Below are positions 1 through 11,459 of a stretch of DNA of 64,000 bases, one piece after another (position 1 is the first letter of the stretch; each line of letters opens with the position of its first letter). This DNA is from Phytophthora sp. 'mugwort' (Eukaryota > Oomycota > Peronosporomycetes > Peronosporales > Peronosporaceae). Both the position numbers and the translations under genes were made by a program. The notes beneath the pieces are model-generated. The model saw nothing but the letters and a program-made list of their open reading frames with translations, did no database searches and was not told the origin of the DNA. The stretch spans positions 3,100,001 to 3,164,000 of the forward strand of contig JAUCEF010000016.1 in assembly GCA_033558025.1 (NCBI GenBank). The letters are read 5' to 3'.

Positions 1-1216
1 TTGCCGTCGCCACCACTTGCTTGGAGCCTTTGTGCGCAATCTGCATCTTGGTGCCGTCGAACACCACTTGAAACTTGTCACTTTTGTTGATCTGCGGTAC
101 CGAAAGCAGATTCTTGCTCATGCTTGGCACGTACAGCGCGTTCTTGATCTCGATCTCGCGCTCGTCGCCATTGGGCAGAACCACTTGTTCCACGATGGTC
201 CCCACACCCATGACGGCCGCCTTGTTGCCGTCGGCCACCGAAAGTTCGCCTTCGTTCCGCTCAATCAAATGGACGAACTTGGACTTGTCGTTGCAGATGT
301 GGTGCGTTGCGCCGCTGTCGACCGCCCACATCCCGGACACATTCTTGCCTGTCGAAACCCCACATTCCGGTGAAACCGCGAACGCTACTCGATCGTAGTC
401 GTAGTCGTAGCCGTTGCTGTCGTTTCTCCACTGGATGTTGTTGGCCCCGCGTCCACGGCCGTTGCCGCCGCGTCTCGGCCCTCGGTTCTCGTCCTTCTGC
501 TTGGTCCAGCACTTGTCAATCGTGTGCCCCACTTTTCCGCAGTACGTACACTGGCGAGACTCTCGGTCGGTGTTGAACGCCTTGGCCACGTTCTCCGTCT
601 TCACCGTCGCCGTCTTCTCGCCTTGTCTCTTGATGTGCTCGTTCGTGAGCACCTTCACGACGTCTTGCGACCGCAGTTCAGCGCTGCTCATCTCCAGTTT
701 CAGCACGACGTTCTCGTAGCTCTTGGGGAGGCTGCGCAACAAGCAGATCGCCACGTCCTCGTCCTCCATCTTGGCACCGATGCTGCTGAGCTTGGCGCTG
801 ATGTTGAGGACCTCGTTGCAATGATGCAACACATTGCCGCCTTCCGACATCTCCATGCTGAAGAGTTGGCGCTTCAGGTAGATGCGTCCAGCCTTCTGCG
901 AACCACCGTACAGCGTCTTCAGGCGCGACCAGGCAACCCACGCTTCCTCGCAGTCCTCGACCACATGGTGGTAGTCCGCGTCCATGTGGAGCAGCATCAG
1001 TCCGAAAGCGATATTGCTCAACTTGACGTAGTCGTCCTTGGCCCGCGAGTCCGTGTAGCTTGGCGTCGTCTCACGGTTCACGACATGCCACGTCGACTTG
1101 GTCAGGAACACGCCACGCATGTAGCGGTTCCACGTCGCGTAGTTGTCCCCGTTGAACTTGTCAATGGAGACCTTGGTCGAGGCGTCTTGGGCAGAGGACA
1201 TGGTGCTTGGGCTCAT
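1..1216 (-). CDS. Copia Gag-protease, 5' part of polyprotein (runs off left edge)
   Basis: This is the N-terminal part of a Ty1/copia polyprotein read leftwards from an ATG at 1216-1214. It shows the Gag region, a zinc knuckle of the form CX2CX4HX4C ([14 protein letters not shown]) and the protease active site [10 protein letters not shown], then continues to base 1 without a stop that I can see. Gag packages the element RNA and the protease matures the particle. The coding sequence is A-like, yet the LTR directly upstream is B type, so this copy looks recombinant. It lacks the 4-base gag insertion found in three B copies. The integrase, RT and 3' LTR lie outside the window. The plus-strand frames opposite gag are shadows. 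Confidence 0.85.
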   Translation of the reverse strand, partial: MSPSTMSSAQDASTKVSIDKFNGDNYATWNRYMRGVFLTKSTWHVVNRETTPSYTDSRAKDDYVKLSNIAFGLMLLHMDADYHHVVEDCEEAWVAWSRLKTLYGGSQKAGRIYLKRQLFSMEMSEGGNVLHHCNEVLNISAKLSSIGAKMEDEDVAICLLRSLPKSYENVVLKLEMSSAELRSQDVVKVLTNEHIKRQGEKTATVKTENVAKAFNTDRESRQCTYCGKVGHTIDKCWTKQKDENRGPRRGGNGRGRGANNIQWRNDSNGYDYDYDRVAFAVSPECGVSTGKNVSGMWAVDSGATHHICNDKSKFVHLIERNEGELSVADGNKAAVMGVGTIVEQVVLPNGDEREIEIKNALYVPSMSKNLLSVPQINKSDKFQVVFDGTKMQIAHKGSKQVVATA

Positions 1217-1220
1217 AACC
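1205..1220 (-). other. Primer-binding site, half-tRNA-iMet type
   Basis: Read on the minus strand this is GGTTATGAGCCCAAGC, directly after the LTR end. Its complement resembles the anticodon arm of initiator tRNA-Met (CTCATAACC), as in Drosophila copia, not a tRNA 3' CCA end. Confidence 0.6.
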
Positions 1221-1562
1221 TGATAAAGGTGTTGAGGTCTTGAAGCGAGGCTTGGATTGAGCGGAGGGAGTTCTGCACTTGGGTGCGGGGACCGGAGTGA
1301 AGACCACTTGAGCTGAAGAAGGAAGATTCGAAAGTGATTGATTTATCGGAGCTTACACTACCTAGTCTACCACATAGATATGCAGCCCTGCATCCAATCA
1401 TTTGGTGCATCCAATCACCAACACTCCGCATCGTCCAATCATCCTACTCGTCTAATCATCGGTTGCGTAAACAACGTACCGTAAACATCGCGGGATCGTG
1501 TTGGACCGGTTCGGGTTAACCGGTTACTGGTACACAGTACCAAAACCTGGCAACCCTCAATA
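1221..1562 (-). repeat. LTR, type B (5' LTR of the left-edge element)
   Basis: On the minus strand it begins TATTGAGGG and ends TTTATCA, followed by the primer-binding site. The flank GGTGT (1563-1567) is the expected target duplication; its partner would be left of the window. The element was inserted into the B pol fragment at 1563. Confidence 0.85.
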
Positions 1563-3593
1563 GGTGTGTTCATGGGATACGAAGAAGTGTCGAAGGCGTA
1601 CCGAGTTTATGACATCGAGGCGGGGCAGGTGCTGATAAGTCGCGATGTCACCTTCGACGAATCAAGTTTTGGTATCTCGACGGCGATCTCAAGTAATGAC
1701 GACGAAGATGTGAACCTGGACTTCGACTCGCTCGAGATTGGTGATGATGACTCGGCGTGTCCGACCGAATTCAAGCAGGCGGGGAAGCGCAAGACTCGAC
1801 CAAGTGATGCGGATACCATGTCAGTGAACTCGCGTCCTGTTCGCCGTGCGACTGGTTTGGAAGAAGCAAGCGCTCCTGTCACCTCGTTTGAGCGCCAAGC
1901 CAAACGCCGAGCGAGTGTTCGAATGGAACCTGGACTGCCTGACGAAGAAGAGAAGGATGCTCAAGACAACGAAGAAGACGATTCCACTCCTCCCGTATTT
2001 TGGCGAGCAAGTGCCAACTCAGTGGAAGCCGGCGAGTTGTCTGAGCCGACGACATTCCAAGACGCGGTGAACGGACCTGATCAAGTGCATTGGCGCAAGG
2101 CTGTTCGTGCGGAACTCAAGTCGATGCGACTTCGTGGTGTGTTTCGTGCTGCCAAGTTGCCCAGCGGACAACGCGCCATCGGTACCAAGTGGGTGTTCAA
2201 GATCAAGCGCAAAGCCGACGGATCGATCGAGAAGTACAAGGCGCGCCTGGTGGCCAAGGGTTTCAAGCAGAAGTACGGCATCGACTACACGGAGACGTTC
2301 TCGCCCGTGGTCAAGTACGTGACGCTGCGCATGGTCATCGCGATCGCCAAGTATTTCGACTGGCCTCTGGACCAACTCGACGTGGTAACGGCATTTCTGT
2401 ACGGCATCATGAAGGAAGTCGTGTACTGCGTGGTGCCAGAAGGGGTCGAGCTGGACGATGACTTCGACTGCCTGGAACTGGTCAAGGCGATCTACGGTCT
2501 CAAGCAAGCTTCGCGCGTGTGGAACGAGACCTTCGACGAATTCGTGTGCTCCATCGGTTTTCCAGTTTCCGCCTACGATCCGTGCCTCTACATCAAGATT
2601 GTGGATGGTCACTGCGTTCTGATGCTGGTGTACGTGGACGACGTATTAGTAACCGGAAGTTCGGCCGAACTGATCGCACGCACCAAGAGTGACCTGAAGA
2701 CACGTTTTGAGATGACCGACAGCGGGAAGTGTGCCTTTGTCTTGGGTATCGAGCTGGTCGACAACGCTGACGGCAGTGTAACAATGTGCCAACGGCGCTA
2801 CGTGGACGACATTCTCAAGCGTTTCGGCATGGATGACTGCAAGGCTGTGGTAAGTCCCGCGGATTTGAGCTCTCGACTGGTTCCAAGCAACGCGCCGACC
2901 AAGATCAACGTTCCCTTTCGTGAAGCTGTGGGTGCACTCATGCACTTGATGACTGCGACGCGACCAGATATCGCTTTCGCCGTGGGATATGTGTCGCGCT
3001 TCATGGAAAACCCTCAAGTCGAGCAGTGGGTTGCAGTGAAGCGAATCCTCCGCTATTTACAAGGGACCAAGTCGCATGGAATCTGCTTCAAACCCGGTTA
3101 CAAGGTGGACTTTCGCGGCTACTCAGACGCAGACTGGGCCGGCGACCATTCAGATCGCAAGTCAACTTCGGGCTATACGTTCATTTTGATGGGCGCGCCA
3201 GTCAGTTGGGGAAGCAAGAAACAGTCAAGTGTGTCGCTATCAACGAGCGAAGCGGAATACATCGCGCTCAGTCTGGCCGTCCAAGAAGGCAAGTGGATTC
3301 ATCGCCTGTTGTGCGAGATTTTGACGGCAGCGAACGAATCGGGGCCAGAGCTCAAGATCCGCGAAGACAACCAGTCGTGCATCAAGATGACGAAGAACCC
3401 AGTGAAGCATGGTCGCGCCAAGCACATCGACATCAAGTACCATCACATCCGTGATGAGGTCAAGCGCGGCGAAGTCAAGCTCGAGTATTGTGAGACTTCA
3501 GTCATGCTCGCGAACATCATGACCAAGGCAATGCCAGGACCGCGCCACATGGATCTGACGGCGTCCCTCGGAATCCACGCGTGTTCGCATTGA
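1563..3593 (+). pseudogene. Copia pol 3' half, type B (integrase C-terminus, RT, RNase H)
   Basis: The frame is open from 1566 to the stop at 3591-3593 and starts inside the integrase C-terminal part ([19 protein letters not shown]). It then has an acidic linker, the RT with catalytic YVDD near 2630-2641, and copia RNase H with [15 protein letters not shown] and EDNQ motifs, ending LGIHACSH. RT and RNase H would copy element RNA into DNA. No frameshift is visible; the copy is broken because the LTR at 1221-1562 cuts it off from gag, protease and the integrase core. A polypurine tract (GAGGGGGCG, 3592-3600) follows the stop and abuts the next LTR. Confidence 0.9.
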
Positions 3594-3600
3594 GGGGGCG

Positions 3601-3939
3601 TATTGAGGGTTGCCGGGTTTTGGTACTGTGTACCAGTAACCGGTTAACCCGAACCGGTCCAACACGATCCCGCGATGTTTACGGTACGTTGTTTACGCCA
3701 CCGATGATTAGACGAGTAGGATGATTGGACGAACACCGGTGAGTGATGGTTGATTAGATGCACTAGGTGATAGGACGCAGGGTCGCGTGTCTATAACAGT
3801 AGGGTGTAAGCTCCAACAATTCAATCACTTTCGAATCTTCATTCTACCCCTCAAGTGCCTTCGCTCCGGTCCCGCCGTCTGCGACGTCCCTCCCTCCGCT
3901 TCGTACAAGCTTCGTGTCCAAGATCCATACCTTTCATCA
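3601..3939 (+). repeat. Hybrid LTR, B-type 5' part and A-type 3' part
   Basis: The first part (TATTGAGGGTTGCCGGG through the GTGTACCAG and CCCGCGATG stretch) matches type B. From about 3690 (ACGCCACCGATG...) to the end TTTCATCA it matches the long type A. It is both the 3' LTR of the B fragment on its left and the 5' LTR of the A element on its right. The crossover lies in sequence shared by both types, about 3675-3700. Confidence 0.85.
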
Positions 3940-3955
3940 GGTTATGAGCCCAAGC
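3940..3955 (+). other. Primer-binding site overlapping the polyprotein ATG
   Basis: GGTTATGAGCCCAAGC directly follows the LTR. The ATG at 3944-3946 is both the complement of the presumed primer anticodon (CAT) and the first in-frame start of the polyprotein; a second ATG lies at 3959. Confidence 0.6.
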
Positions 3956-6373
3956 ACCATGTCCTCTGCCCAAGACGCCTCGACCAAGGTCTCCATTGAC
4001 AAGTTCAACGGGGACAACTACGCGACGTGGAACCGCTACATGCGTGGCGTGTTCCTGACCAAGTCGACGTGGCATGTCGTGAACCGTGAGACGACGCCAA
4101 GCTACACGGACTCGCGGGCCAAGGACGACTACGTCAAGTTGAGCAATATCGCTTTCGGACTGATGCTGCTCCACATGGACGCGGACTACCACCATGTGGT
4201 CGAGGACTGCGAGGAAGCGTGGGTTGCCTGGTCGCGCCTGAAGACGCTGTACGGTGGTTCGCAGAAGGCTGGACGCATCTACCTGAAGCGCCAACTCTTC
4301 AGCATGGAGATGTCGGAAGGCGGCAATGTGTTGCATCATTGCAACGAGGTCCTCAACATCAGCGCCAAGCTCAGCAGCATCGGTGCCAAGATGGAGGACG
4401 AGGACGTGGCGATCTGCTTGTTGCGCAGCCTCCCCAAGAGCTACGAGAACGTCGTGCTGAACTTGGAGATGAGCAGCGCTGAACTGCGGTCGCAAGACGT
4501 CGTGAAGGTGCTCACGAACGAGCACATCAAGAGACAAGGCGAGAAGACGGCGACGGTGAAGACGGAGAACGCGGCCAAGGCGTTCAACACCGACCGAGAG
4601 TCTCGCCAGTGTACGTACTGCGGAAAAGTGGGGCACACGATTGACAAGTGCTGGACCAAGCAGAAGGACGAGAACCGAGGGCCGAGACGCGGCGGCAACG
4701 GCCGTGGACGCGGGGTCAACAACATCCAGTGGAGAAACGACAGCAACGGCTACGACTACGACTACGATCGAGTAGCGTTCGCGGTTTCACCGGAATGTGG
4801 GGTTTCGACAGGCAAGAATGTGTCCGGGATGTGGGCGGTCGACAGCGGCGCAACGCACCACATCTGCAACGACAAGTCCAAGTTCGTCCATTTGATTGAG
4901 CGGAACGAAGGCGAACTTTCGGTGGCCGACGGCAACAAGGCGGCCATCATGGGTGTGGGGACCATCGTGGAACAAGTGGTTCTACCCAATGGCGACGAGC
5001 GCGAGATCGAGATCAAGAACGCGCTGTACGTGCCAAGCATGAGCAAGAATCTGCTTTCGGTACCGCAGATCAACAAAAGTGACAAGTTTCAAGTGGTGTT
5101 CGACGGCACCAAGATGCAGATTGCGCACAAAGGCTCCAAGCAAGTGGTGGCGACGGCAAACCTCATGGATGGACTCTACTGGCTTCAGACGCCTCAGCGA
5201 TCGGCGAATGCGGCGACGAGTGGCAAGACTGTCGACCTGCACGTGCGCATGGGTCACGCTCCGGTTGAGGTGCTTCGCAAGATGGTCGACAACCACATGA
5301 TCAAGGACGCGAAGGCACCTTTCAAGTCGAGCGGACCAAGTCTGTGTCGTGGTTGCCAGCAAGGTAAAATGGTCCAAAAACCATTCCCAAGCAACCGTGA
5401 CAAGCGTCGCTACGACACATTTGAGCTGCTCCACTTCGACATCTGCGGACCCATGGAGGAAAACTCGCTTGGCGGCAGCAAGTACCTGCTACTGATCGTG
5501 GACGAAGCCAGTGGATGCATGAAGAGTTTCTGCCTGCGTGCCAAGTCGGAGAGCGAAGACTGCATCAAGACGTACATCATGAAGGTGCAGAAGCAGTTCG
5601 GCAAGAAGGTCAAGTTTGTGCGGCACGACGGAGCTCGTGAGTTTGCGACCAACTCTCTCAACGACTTCTACGAAGACGAAGGCATCGAGCAGCAAACCAC
5701 GGTTCCGTACGCGCACCAGACCAACGGCACGGCAGAGCGAGCTATCCGAACTATCGTCACGATCGGCCGCAGCATGCTACATCACGCTAAGCTGGACAAG
5801 TGTTTCTGGGCTGAGGTGGCCATGACTGCCATCTACGTGAAGAATCGTCTGCCGTCACCCAAGATCGAGCACAAGACTCCGTTCGAGATCGTTTACAACT
5901 CCAAGCCGAGTGTGAAGCACATGCGTGTGTTCGGCTGTCGGACGTACATTTTGACTCCGAAGGAGAAGCGGCTCAAGTGGGATCCCAAGGCTCGCGCTGG
6001 ACTGTTCCTGGGTTACGAAGAAGTGTCCAAGGCGTATCGACTTTATGACATCGAGGCGGGGCAGGTGGTTATCAGTCGCGATGCCAACTTCGATGAGTCG
6101 ACCTTTGGATGTTCACCGACGATTTCCGATGAAGATGTCGACGACCTGGACTTCGACTCGCTCGACATCGACGATGATGGTCCGCGCCAGACGGAGTACA
6201 AACAGGCAGGGAAGCGCAAGAGCCGCCCGAGTGACGAATATGAAGCTGTCAGAAAACCGCGAGCTGTGCGTCATCGACCTGGACTGGAAGAAGCAAGTGC
6301 GCCGAACTACTCCCCTCCGCACCGAGCAGACGCAGACGAAGAAGAAAAGTCTGGAGACCAAGATGAAGAATCG

Positions 6374-6538
6374 ACTCCATCTGTGTTTTGGCGTGCAAGT
6401 GCCAACGCGGTCGAAGCAGCCGTGGACTTATCGGAGCCGTCGACATTCCAAGAAGCGACTCCACCAGTTTTTTGGCGTGCAAGTGCCAATGCCGTCGAAG
6501 CAGGCGATCTATCGGAGCCGACGGCATTCCAAGAAGCG
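6374..6538 (+). repeat. In-frame tandem duplication between integrase and RT
   Basis: Unit 1 is 6374-6457 (84 nt, [20 protein letters not shown]...) and unit 2 is 6458-6538 (81 nt, [20 protein letters not shown]...). The units differ internally. Unit 2 is closest to the single unit of type B copies. The pair also occurs at 15468-15632 and, reversed, at about 18030-18194, but is absent from 7415-11455. Confidence 0.9.
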
Positions 6539-7125
6539 GTGAACGGCCCCGACCAAGTGCACTGGCGCAAGGCGATTCGTGCTGAGCTCGAATCGATGCG
6601 ACTTCGTGGTGTGTTTCGTGCTGCCAAGTTGCCTAACGGACAACGCGCCATCGGCACCAAGTGGGTGTTCAAGATCAAGCGCAAAGCGGACGGATCGATC
6701 GAGAAGTACAAGGCGCGCCTCGTGGCCAAGGGGTTCAAGCAGAAGTACGGCATCGACTACACCGAGACGTTCTCGCCCGTGGTCAAGTACGTGACGCTGC
6801 GCATGATCATCGCGATTACCAAGTATTTTGACTGGCCCCTCGACCAACTCGACGTGGTGACAGCTTTCCTGTACGGGATAATGAAAGAACTGGTGTTCTG
6901 CGCGGTCCCCGAAGGTGTTGATCTCGACGGTGACTTCGACTGCCTGGAATTGGTGAAGGCGATCTACGGTCTCAAGCAAGCTTCGCGCGTGTGGAACGAG
7001 ACCTTCGACGAGTTCGTGTGCTCCATCGGCTTTCAAGTATCGGCGTTCGACCCGTGCCTCTACATCAAGATCGTTGACGGTCACTGCGTGCTAGTGCTGG
7101 TCTACGTGGATGACGTGCTGATTAC

Positions 7126-7130
7126 CGGAA
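7126..7130. repeat. Target-site duplication CGGAA (left)
   Basis: CGGAA immediately left of the nested element; the matching copy is at 11737-11741. Confidence 0.95.
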
Positions 7131-7407
7131 TGATGAAAGGTATGGATCTTGGACACGAAGCTTGTACGAAGCGGAGGGAGGGACGTCGCAGACGGCGGGA
7201 CTGGAGCGAAGGCACTTGAGGGGTAGAATGAAGATTCGAAAGTGATTGAATTGTTGGAGCTTACACCCTCCTGTTATAGACACGCGACCCTGCGTCCTAT
7301 CACCTAGTGCATCTAATCAACCATCACTCACCGTGGGTTCGGATTGGACCGGTTCGGGTTAACCGGTTCACGGCTAATAACTGATACCAAACCGGTAACC
7401 GTCAATA
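7131..7407 (-). repeat. 3' LTR, type A short form
   Basis: 277 bp. On the minus strand it runs TATTGACGG...TTTCATCA, preceded by the polypurine tract (complement at 7408-7416). It lacks the 73-bp segment present in the long A form at 12684. Confidence 0.95.
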
Positions 7408-7414
7408 CGCCCCC

Positions 7415-10400
7415 TCAATGCGAAGTCCCACGAATGCCGAGAGCCGCCGTCAGATCCGTATGGCGTGGTCCCGCGAGAGCCTTCGTCATGATGTCCGCTA
7501 GCATCACAGAAGTCTCGCAGTACTCGAGCTTGACTTCACCGCGCTTCACTTCATCGCGGATGTGGTGGTACTTGATGTCGATGTGCTTGGCGCGACCGTG
7601 GTTTACTGGGTTCTTCGTCATCTTGATGCACGACTGGTTGTCTTCGCGGATCATGAGCTCGGGTCCAGTCTCATTAGCGGCCGCCAGAATCTCGCGCAGC
7701 AGGCGATGAATCCACTTGCCCTCTTGGATCGCCAGACTGAGTGCGATGTACTCCGCCTCACTCGTAGACAGCGAAACACTTGACTGCTTCTTGCTTCCCC
7801 AGCTCACTGGTGCACCCATTAGCATGAACGTGTAGCCGGAAGTCGACTTGCGGTCCGCGAGGTCGCCAGCCCAGTCCGCGTCCGAGTACCCGCGAAAGTC
7901 GATGTTGTCACCCGGCTTGAAGCAGATCCCATGCGTCTTGGTGCCTTGCAGGTAGCGAAAGATACGCTTGATCGCAACCCAGTGTTCTTCTTGAGGGTTC
8001 TCCATGAAGCGCGACGCATAGCCAACGGCGTACGCGATGTCCGGGCGCGTGGCAGTCATCAAGTGCATCAGAGCACCAACAGCTTCGCGAAACGGAGCGT
8101 TCACCTTGGTCGTTGCGTCACTTGAAATCAGTCGAGTGCTTATGTCGACGGGACTCACCACGGCCTTGCAATCGTCCATACCAAAACGCTTGAGAATGTC
8201 ATCCACATAGCGGCGCTGACACATCGTCACGCTGCCGTCCGGGCCGTCCACCAATTCGATCCCAAGAACGAACACACACTTGCCACTGTCAGTCATTTCG
8301 AAGCGTGTCTTGAGGTCGTTCTTCGTGCGTGAGATCAGCTCGGGTGAACTTCCGGTGACCAACACATCGTCCACGTAGACCAGCACGAGCACACAGTGGC
8401 CATCGACAACCTTGATGTAGAGGCACGGGTCGAAGGCTGAAACTTGAAAACCGATAGAACACACGAATTCGTCGAAGGTCTCGTTCCATACGCGCGAAGC
8501 TTGCTTGAGACCGTAGATCGCCTTCACCAATTCCAGGCAGTCGAAATCACCATCCAGCTCGACGCCTTCAGGAACCACGCAGAACACCAACTCCTTCATG
8601 ACGCCGTACAGAAATGCCGTTACCACGTCGAGTTGGTCCAGAGGCCAGTCGAAATACTTGGCGATCGCGATGACCATGCGCAGCGTCACGTACTTGACCA
8701 CGGGCGAGAACGTCTCCGTGTAGTCGATGCCGTACTTCTGCTTGAAACCCTTGGCTACGAGGCGCGCCTTGTACTTCTCGATCGATCCGTCCGCTTTGCG
8801 CTTTATCTTGAACACCCACTTGGTACCGATGGCGCGTTGTCCGCTAGGCAACTTGGCAGCACGAAACACACCACGAAGTCGCATCGACTTGAGTTCCGCA
8901 CGAATTGCCTTGCGCCAGTGCAGTTGGTCCGGGCCGTTGACCGCTTCTTGGAATGTCGACGGCTCCGATAAGTCCACGGCTGCTTCGACCGCGTTGGCAC
9001 TTGCACGCCAAAACACAGATGGAGTCGATTCTTCATCTTGGTCTCCAGACTTTTCTTCTTCATTTGCGTCTGCTCGGTGCGGAGGGGAGTAGTTCGGCGC
9101 ACTTGCTTCTTCCAGTCCAGGTCGATGACGCACAGCTCGCGGTTTTCTGACAGCTTCATATTCGTCACTCGGGCGGCTCTTGCGCTTCCCTGCCTGTTTG
9201 TACTCCGTCTGGCGCGGACCATCATCGTCGATGTCGAGCGAGTCGAAGTCCAGGTCGTCGACATCTTCATCGGAAATCGTCGGTGAACATCCAAGGGTCG
9301 ACTCATCGAAGTTGACATCGCGACTGATAACCACCTGCCCCGCCTCGATGTCATAAAGTCGATACGCCTTGGACACTTCTTCGTAACCCAGGAACAGTCC
9401 AGCGCGAGCCTTGGGATCCCACTTGAGCCGCTTCTCCTTTGGAGTCAGAATGTACGTCCGACAGCCGAACACACGCATGTGCTTCACACTCGGCTTGGAG
9501 TTGTAAACGATCTCGAACGGAGTCTTGTGCTCGATCTTGGGTGACGGCAGACGATTCTTCACGTAGATGGCAGTCATGGCCGCCTCAGCCCAGAAACACT
9601 TGTCCAGCTTAGCGTGATGTAGCATGCTGCGGCCGATCGTGACGATAGTTCGGATAGCTCGCTCTGCCGTGCCGTTGGTCTGGTGCGCGTACGGAACCGT
9701 GGTTTGCTGCTCGATGCCTTCGTCTTCGTAGAAGTCGTTGAGTGAGTTGGTCGCAAACTCACGAGCTCCGTCGTGCCGCACAAACTTGACCTTCTTGCCG
9801 AACTGCTTCTGCACCTTCATGATGTACGTCTTAATGCAGTCTTCGCTCTCCGACTTGGCACGCAGGCAGAAACTCTTCATGCATCCACTGGCTTCGTCCA
9901 CGATCAGTAGCAGGTACTTGCTGCCGCCAAGCGAGTTTTCCTCCATGGGTCCGCAGATGTCGAAGTGGAGCAGCTCAAATGTGTCGTAGCGACGCTTGTC
10001 ACGGTTGCTTGGGAATGGTTTTTGGACCATTTTACCTTGCTGGCAACCACGACACAGACTTGGTCCGCTCGACTTGAAAGGTGCCTTCGCGTCCTTGATC
10101 ATGTGGTTGTCGACCATCTTGCGAAGCACCTCAACCGGAGCGTGACCCATGCGCGCGTGCAGGTCGACAGTCTTGCCACTCGTCGCCGCAGTCGCCGATC
10201 GCTGAGGCGTCTGAAGCCAGTAGAGTCCATCCATGAGGTTTGCCGTCGCCACCACTTGCTTGGAGCCTTTGTGCGCAATCTGCATCTTGGTGCCGTCGAA
10301 CACCACTTGAAACTTGTCACTTTTGTTGATCTGCGGTACCGAAAGCAGATTCTTGCTCATGCTTGGCACGTACAGCGCGTTCTTGATCTCGATCTCGCGC

Positions 10401-11455
10401 TCGTCGCCATTGGGCAGAACCACTTGTTCCACGATGGTCCCCACACCCATGATGGCCGCCTTGTTGCCGTCGGCCACCGAAAGTTCGCCTTCGTTCCGCT
10501 CAATCAAATGGACGAACTTGGACTTGTCGTTGCAGATGTGGTGCGTTGCGCCGCTGTCGACCGCCCACATCCCGGACACATTCTTGCCTGTCGAAACCCC
10601 ACATTCCGGTGAAACCGCGAACGCTACTCGATCGTAGTCGTAGTCGTAGCCGTTGCTGTCGTTTCTCCACTGGATGTTGTTGGCCCCGCGTCCACGGCCG
10701 TTGCCGCCGCGTCTCGGCCCTCGGTTCTCGTCCTTCTGCTTGGTCCAGCACTTGTCAATCGTGTGCCCCACTTTTCCGCAGTACGTACACTGGCGAGACT
10801 CTCGGTCGGTGTTGAACGCCTTGGCCGCGTTCTCCGTCTTCACCGTCGCCGTCTTCTCGCCTTGTCTCTTGATGTGCTCGTTCGTGAGCACCTTCACGAC
10901 GTCTTGCGACCGCAGTTCAGCGCTGCTCATCTCCAAGTTCAGCACGACGTTCTCGTAGCTCTTGGGGAGGCTGCGCAACAAGCAGATCGCCACGTCCTCG
11001 TCCTCCATCTTGGCACCGATGCTGCTGAGCTTGGCGCTGATGTTGAGGACCTCGTTGCAATGATGCAACACATTGCCGCCTTCCGACATCTCCATGCTGA
11101 AGAGTTGGCGCTTCAGGTAGATGCGTCCAGCCTTCTGCGAACCACCGTACAGCGTCTTCAGGCGCGACCAGGCAACCCACGCTTCCTCGCAGTCGTCGAC
11201 CACATGGTGGTAGTCCGCGTCCATGTGGAGCAGCATCAGTCCGAAAGCGATGTTGCTCAACTTGACGTAGTCGTCCTTGGCCCGCGAGTCCGTGTAGCTT
11301 GGCGTCGTCTCACGGTTCACGACATGCCACGTCGACTTGGTCAGGAACACGCCACGCATGTAGCGGTTCCACGTCGCGTAGTTGTCCCCGTTGAACTTGT
11401 CAATGGAGACCTTGGTCGAGGCGTCTTGGGCAGAGGACATGGTGCTTGGGCTCAT
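7415..11455 (-). CDS. Intact copia Gag-Pol polyprotein, type A, 1346 aa
   Basis: This single uninterrupted frame starts at the ATG in the primer-binding site (11455-11453). Approximate residues: Gag 1-222; zinc knuckle 223-236 ([14 protein letters not shown]); protease Asp300 in [10 protein letters not shown]; integrase zinc site His433, His438, Cys468, Cys471; integrase catalytic Asp499, Asp562, Glu598; acidic linker 720-815; RT with Asp943 (LDVVTAFL) and YVDD 1027-1030; RNase H with Asp1192 (SDADWAGD), Glu1235 (STSEAEY) and Asp1272 (EDNQ). The order protease-integrase-RT-RNase H defines Ty1/copia. All catalytic residues are present. It would assemble a cytoplasmic virus-like particle, reverse transcribe its RNA and integrate the DNA. 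No frameshift separates gag from pol, so Gag excess, if needed, must come from another mechanism such as splicing or proteolysis. Confidence 0.95.
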   Translation of the reverse strand: MSPSTMSSAQDASTKVSIDKFNGDNYATWNRYMRGVFLTKSTWHVVNRETTPSYTDSRAKDDYVKLSNIAFGLMLLHMDADYHHVVDDCEEAWVAWSRLKTLYGGSQKAGRIYLKRQLFSMEMSEGGNVLHHCNEVLNISAKLSSIGAKMEDEDVAICLLRSLPKSYENVVLNLEMSSAELRSQDVVKVLTNEHIKRQGEKTATVKTENAAKAFNTDRESRQCTYCGKVGHTIDKCWTKQKDENRGPRRGGNGRGRGANNIQWRNDSNGYDYDYDRVAFAVSPECGVSTGKNVSGMWAVDSGATHHICNDKSKFVHLIERNEGELSVADGNKAAIMGVGTIVEQVVLPNGDEREIEIKNALYVPSMSKNLLSVPQINKSDKFQVVFDGTKMQIAHKGSKQVVATANLMDGLYWLQTPQRSATAATSGKTVDLHARMGHAPVEVLRKMVDNHMIKDAKAPFKSSGPSLCRGCQQGKMVQKPFPSNRDKRRYDTFELLHFDICGPMEENSLGGSKYLLLIVDEASGCMKSFCLRAKSESEDCIKTYIMKVQKQFGKKVKFVRHDGAREFATNSLNDFYEDEGIEQQTTVPYAHQTNGTAERAIRTIVTIGRSMLHHAKLDKCFWAEAAMTAIYVKNRLPSPKIEHKTPFEIVYNSKPSVKHMRVFGCRTYILTPKEKRLKWDPKARAGLFLGYEEVSKAYRLYDIEAGQVVISRDVNFDESTLGCSPTISDEDVDDLDFDSLDIDDDGPRQTEYKQAGKRKSRPSDEYEAVRKPRAVRHRPGLEEASAPNYSPPHRADANEEEKSGDQDEESTPSVFWRASANAVEAAVDLSEPSTFQEAVNGPDQLHWRKAIRAELKSMRLRGVFRAAKLPSGQRAIGTKWVFKIKRKADGSIEKYKARLVAKGFKQKYGIDYTETFSPVVKYVTLRMVIAIAKYFDWPLDQLDVVTAFLYGVMKELVFCVVPEGVELDGDFDCLELVKAIYGLKQASRVWNETFDEFVCSIGFQVSAFDPCLYIKVVDGHCVLVLVYVDDVLVTGSSPELISRTKNDLKTRFEMTDSGKCVFVLGIELVDGPDGSVTMCQRRYVDDILKRFGMDDCKAVVSPVDISTRLISSDATTKVNAPFREAVGALMHLMTATRPDIAYAVGYASRFMENPQEEHWVAIKRIFRYLQGTKTHGICFKPGDNIDFRGYSDADWAGDLADRKSTSGYTFMLMGAPVSWGSKKQSSVSLSTSEAEYIALSLAIQEGKWIHRLLREILAAANETGPELMIREDNQSCIKMTKNPVNHGRAKHIDIKYHHIRDEVKRGEVKLEYCETSVMLADIMTKALAGPRHTDLTAALGIRGTSH

Positions 11456-11459
11456 AACC
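11444..11459 (-). other. Primer-binding site of the intact element
   Basis: Complement of GGTTATGAGCCCAAGC, between the 5' LTR (from 11460) and gag. It contains the start ATG. Confidence 0.6.

Larger units (their letters stand above)
3944..7130 (+). pseudogene. Copia polyprotein, 5' part, split by nested element (type A, with 28-codon duplication)
   Basis: This is Gag-protease-integrase-RT up to just after the RT catalytic YVDD (YVDDVLITG). The frame is open throughout and joins in phase with 11742-12676, giving 1373 codons, so the gene was intact until the minus-strand element at 7131 entered it. Visible parts are the CCHC knuckle (about residues 223-236), protease DSG (about 300), integrase HHCC and catalytic Asp, Asp, Glu in [14 protein letters not shown] and NGTAERA, and the RT N-terminus. 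Between integrase and RT it carries two diverged copies of a 27-28 codon unit (6374-6457 and 6458-6538). The first matches A copies; the second resembles B and C sequence. Confidence 0.9.

Noticed and set aside
1205..1220. tRNA gene remnant (initiator tRNA-like sequence next to every LTR)
   Set aside because: Only the anticodon-arm complement is present and its position after the LTR marks it as a primer-binding site.
1334..1519. Small frames within LTRs
   Set aside because: They start or end in LTR sequence, have no motif and are explained by the repeats.
3914..3943. Upstream extension of the polyprotein into the LTR (GTG-initiated, SKIHTFHQV)
   Set aside because: It needs a non-ATG start inside the LTR and is not preserved in type C or B LTRs; the primer-site ATG is preferred.
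3851..4636. Long conserved frame opposite gag (261-284 aa, repeated opposite every gag copy)
   Set aside because: It is the complement of gag codons in a GC-rich gene. Its conservation follows from gag itself, it has no recognisable domain, and it runs across the primer site into the LTR.
8444..8971. Frames of 150-200 aa opposite RT and integrase
   Set aside because: Shadows of the polyprotein. They break in other copies wherever synonymous changes occur.
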